Assembly: GCA_905250125.1 (NCBI GenBank)
Contig: CAJNOL010000553.1
Span: 60,076-124,075 of the forward strand
Origin: Rotaria sordida
Lineage: Eukaryota; Rotifera; Eurotatoria; Philodinida; Philodinidae
Reading direction: 5' to 3'
DNA: 64,000 bases
The translations under genes and the position numbers were made by a program. The notes under the pieces were generated by a model that saw only the letters and a list, made by a program, of their open reading frames with translations, searched no databases and had not been told where the DNA came from. This document shows positions 61,717 through 64,000 of this stretch, one piece after another (the stretch's first letter is position 1; every line of letters begins with the position of its first letter).

Positions 61717-63517
61717 GGTGTGCTAGATTGTGAAAATTATTTATATAGATAGAAGGACGATGTTTTAAGTAAACTTACTGTCTTATTGAGAAAGCCTGCA
61801 TATTACTTATGTATTTATACCCTTGGTTGCAGTTGCATATGAAGATTCAACGAAGCATGATCCTACTTTGTAAACATGATATTTTATTGGATGAATCGCA
61901 ATTGACAGCTTTGGGCTTACCTTAAAACGAGAGAGTGACAAAAACAAAAAAAATAAATGACGCCCTTGATGACTTTTCAAACAATATTTTTGATATTATA
62001 AAAAAATGATTGTTGTTTTTTGTAAACATTGATGTTTATGTATGTTTATCTATGCTAAGATGCATTCTTTTGTAGACAAATATCTTCTATCATTTTCACT
62101 GACAAATTAAACATCCATATAACTCCATTTTTAATGCAATGTTCAAGCACACATGGTTGATATAGTTTGAGAACTTGATTCTCAAAAGAATGATTTCTTT
62201 CTCATTCTAAATGTTTCTTTATTTCAGAGTGATTTTAGCTTGTAAAACATGTTGATTGTGACATATGTTGATGAAACAACGAGATGTGTCTGATAATAAA
62301 GCACAATTCTTTTTCGTATTTCATCATATCGAGCAATGACGTGAGAACAACATGCATTTTGTTTTGTTTTCGATGCATGATTATTATTATTATTATTATT
62401 AGTGGGGAAAAATAATGCATTGCTTTTAATGATGCACTATAATAGAGAAAACTATTTAGAATAATTCATCATAGTTTATTCAATATAGATGATGATCCTA
62501 TAATTCGAATAACTTTTTCAGAATGCAAAGATTTTCCATTTTTTTTCAAAGTTTTTTTTTTGAAGAAATTTATGAATTTTTTATATTATTGACTAGAGAA
62601 ATGCTTGTCGAATTGAATGATGCAAAAATCAGTCAATAGTCGTGAAAATTAACTGAATAATTAATGGTAATTTGCGAGTGACTGTATTTATTCTGATGAT
62701 GTACACTGATCCTAATAAGAACAATAGGCCAAAAAATATTCTTTGATAAATGATCTGTGAAATTCCAGCTGTTTAATGCAAATGGAGTGTTTTTCTTAAT
62801 CAGTGGCATTAATTCAAAATTATGACACTACTAATAAATGATAAATTGTGATAACTACATAATAATTTTATATCGGTCAAAAATATAAAGACTTTTGCTG
62901 TATCAACATCCACTTTGTTCTTTTCCAAAATGTGCTCTTTTTATTATAAAAATAATTCATGAAGAATGTTAATAAAGTATCGCAAGCAGTCGTATTTTCA
63001 ACACAGTATTAATGAAAGAAGATGATTTTAATTAAGAAACAAATAAAATTGGGTTTGATTAAGTAAACCGATATCATTCTAGTTTGTTATTGCGATACAA
63101 TAGAATATTTCTTTTTATAAATAAATTTACTTTCATAACTTCTTTTCGAAACTTGATGAAACTATTCAGTTTTTTAATCTCTATGAAATCATTCATTGGT
63201 TCTTTTCTCAAATTGATTTTTATTCTTGTTGATACTAAGGAACTGAGTCTTGTCTTTGATATCATTTTCTCTTTTTTTTAAATAATCTTGATAAAACTAT
63301 TTAGTTTCTTGTACATGACTGGAATATTGAATAATTATCTTTTCTTTGGAATAGTAACTATTTATCTTCCTTTCTCAATGTGTGCTGTTTATACTCATTA
63401 TAAATATAAGTACTTCTCGGAAAGTTTTGTGTCAATCATTTATTTTCGTTACTCAATTTGTATGTGTCGAGTGAAGTTGAGATTTAGATAAAATAAAATA
63501 GTTTTGAAAAGGTTTAA
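61717..63517. other. Intergenic stretch
   Basis: AT-rich. An (ATT)n microsatellite at about 62379-62401. ORFs at 63074-63281 occur on both strands and are not credible. Confidence 0.4.
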
Positions 63518-63843
63518 AAACAAAAATAATTGAAAAAATGAGAATAAAGAACTGATCGTATATATTTACATTAAGTTATGTTTAATTTTAATTGCAGTCT
63601 AGTCGAATCTAAGAAGTTGTAGAGTTCGCGAATATATTCAATTGAAATCTAGTTTATCTCAGCATAAGCTCTGACCGAGAAAAAAAAGAAGGATCTTGAA
63701 GCTTATGTTGATTTCATTAGTAGTTTGTATCGATATTTATTTATCTTAAAATTCGAACTGATTCATAGATGGTATTTTAAGTATCAATATATAATGTTGT
63801 TAAGTTTTAGTGAGTTCTGTTCTAGTCAAAAGCAATAAACACT
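63518..63843 (+). repeat. Diverged long repeat, copy 2
   Basis: Same-orientation homologue of 28734-29055, roughly 70% similar by eye, sharing AATAAAGAACTGATC-like, CAATTGAAATCTAGTTT-like and TCGATATTTATTTATCTT-like blocks. The rest of the window to 64000 is AT-rich without features. Confidence 0.6.
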
Positions 63844-64000
63844 GTAAAAGAAAAAAATAGATTTATCACTGAACTTCAAAAGTTTCGCATTTTTGTACCA
63901 AACGATTTTAGGTTGAGTGAAATGGAATACTGTTTCGTAGTTGTCATACAAAAGGTTTGTTTTAGATTTAACAGATTTAATAGGATTTCGAAATCTTTAA

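Noticed and set aside
61056..61733. Long ORFs overlapping the secreted repeat protein in other frames and on the plus strand
   Set aside because: Products of the 36/18-bp repeat being open in several frames. Only the minus-strand frame starting at 61716 has a signal peptide and a non-repetitive folded end.
1..64000. CRISPR arrays, operons, bacterial promoters, LTR retrotransposons or reverse transcriptase
   Set aside because: None seen; the sequence is eukaryotic with spliceosomal introns, and no RT or integrase motif was found in any frame I read.

Overview
The window is 64 kb of AT-rich, gene-poor eukaryotic DNA that looks like a bdelloid rotifer genome (Rotaria- or Adineta-like). This is inferred from three things: an F-box/LRR-like protein and a 7TM receptor of the styles common in bdelloids, many very short introns (55-75 nt, GT-AG), and dispersed G-rich hairpins built from units close to the bdelloid telomere repeat TGTGGG. 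A run of 10 N at 47648-47657 shows it is a draft scaffold.

Layout. 1-4.6 kb is non-coding apart from an internally deleted mariner (2759-3685). 4.6-10.8 kb is the densest part, all on the minus strand: a two-exon LURP-one/Tubby-C-like protein, a decayed P-loop (IRG-like) GTPase pseudogene, and a complete seven-exon cation diffusion facilitator with the DxxxD/DxxxD signature of manganese exporters. 14.2-15.2 kb holds an F-box-type protein (+). 17.5-18.2 kb holds a two-exon makorin-like RING/CCCH protein (-). 18.5-20.4 kb is a hAT-type element with a perfect 8-bp target duplication and a second, mariner-like element nested inside it. 22.8-24.7 kb is a three-exon purple acid phosphatase (+). 27.3-28.3 kb is a 7TM receptor (-). 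33.4-34.6 kb is a cathepsin L-like gene with one in-frame stop (-). 37.7-38.8 kb is a membrane-anchored trypsin-fold protease with an unusual S1 pocket (-). 43.8-45.8 kb is an ionotropic glutamate receptor pseudogene (+). 46.6-47.8 kb is a glycine-rich protein interrupted by the N gap (+). 49.1-49.9 kb is a second hAT element. 50.1-51.1 kb is a diacylglycerol kinase pseudogene (+). 51.7-57.6 kb is non-coding, with two large palindromes. 61.0-61.7 kb is a secreted low-complexity repeat protein (-).

The intact genes have no evident common pathway. They are ordinary eukaryotic genes spaced among class II transposon remnants: two hAT, a transposase-bearing mariner, several TA-flanked MITE-like elements and large foldback palindromes. 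I saw no LTR or reverse transcriptase. The most unusual recurring signal is a family of at least a dozen short hairpins of telomere-like GGTGTGGG/CCCACACC arms enclosing a shared TTCTCTTCATC core, scattered in both orientations across the window.
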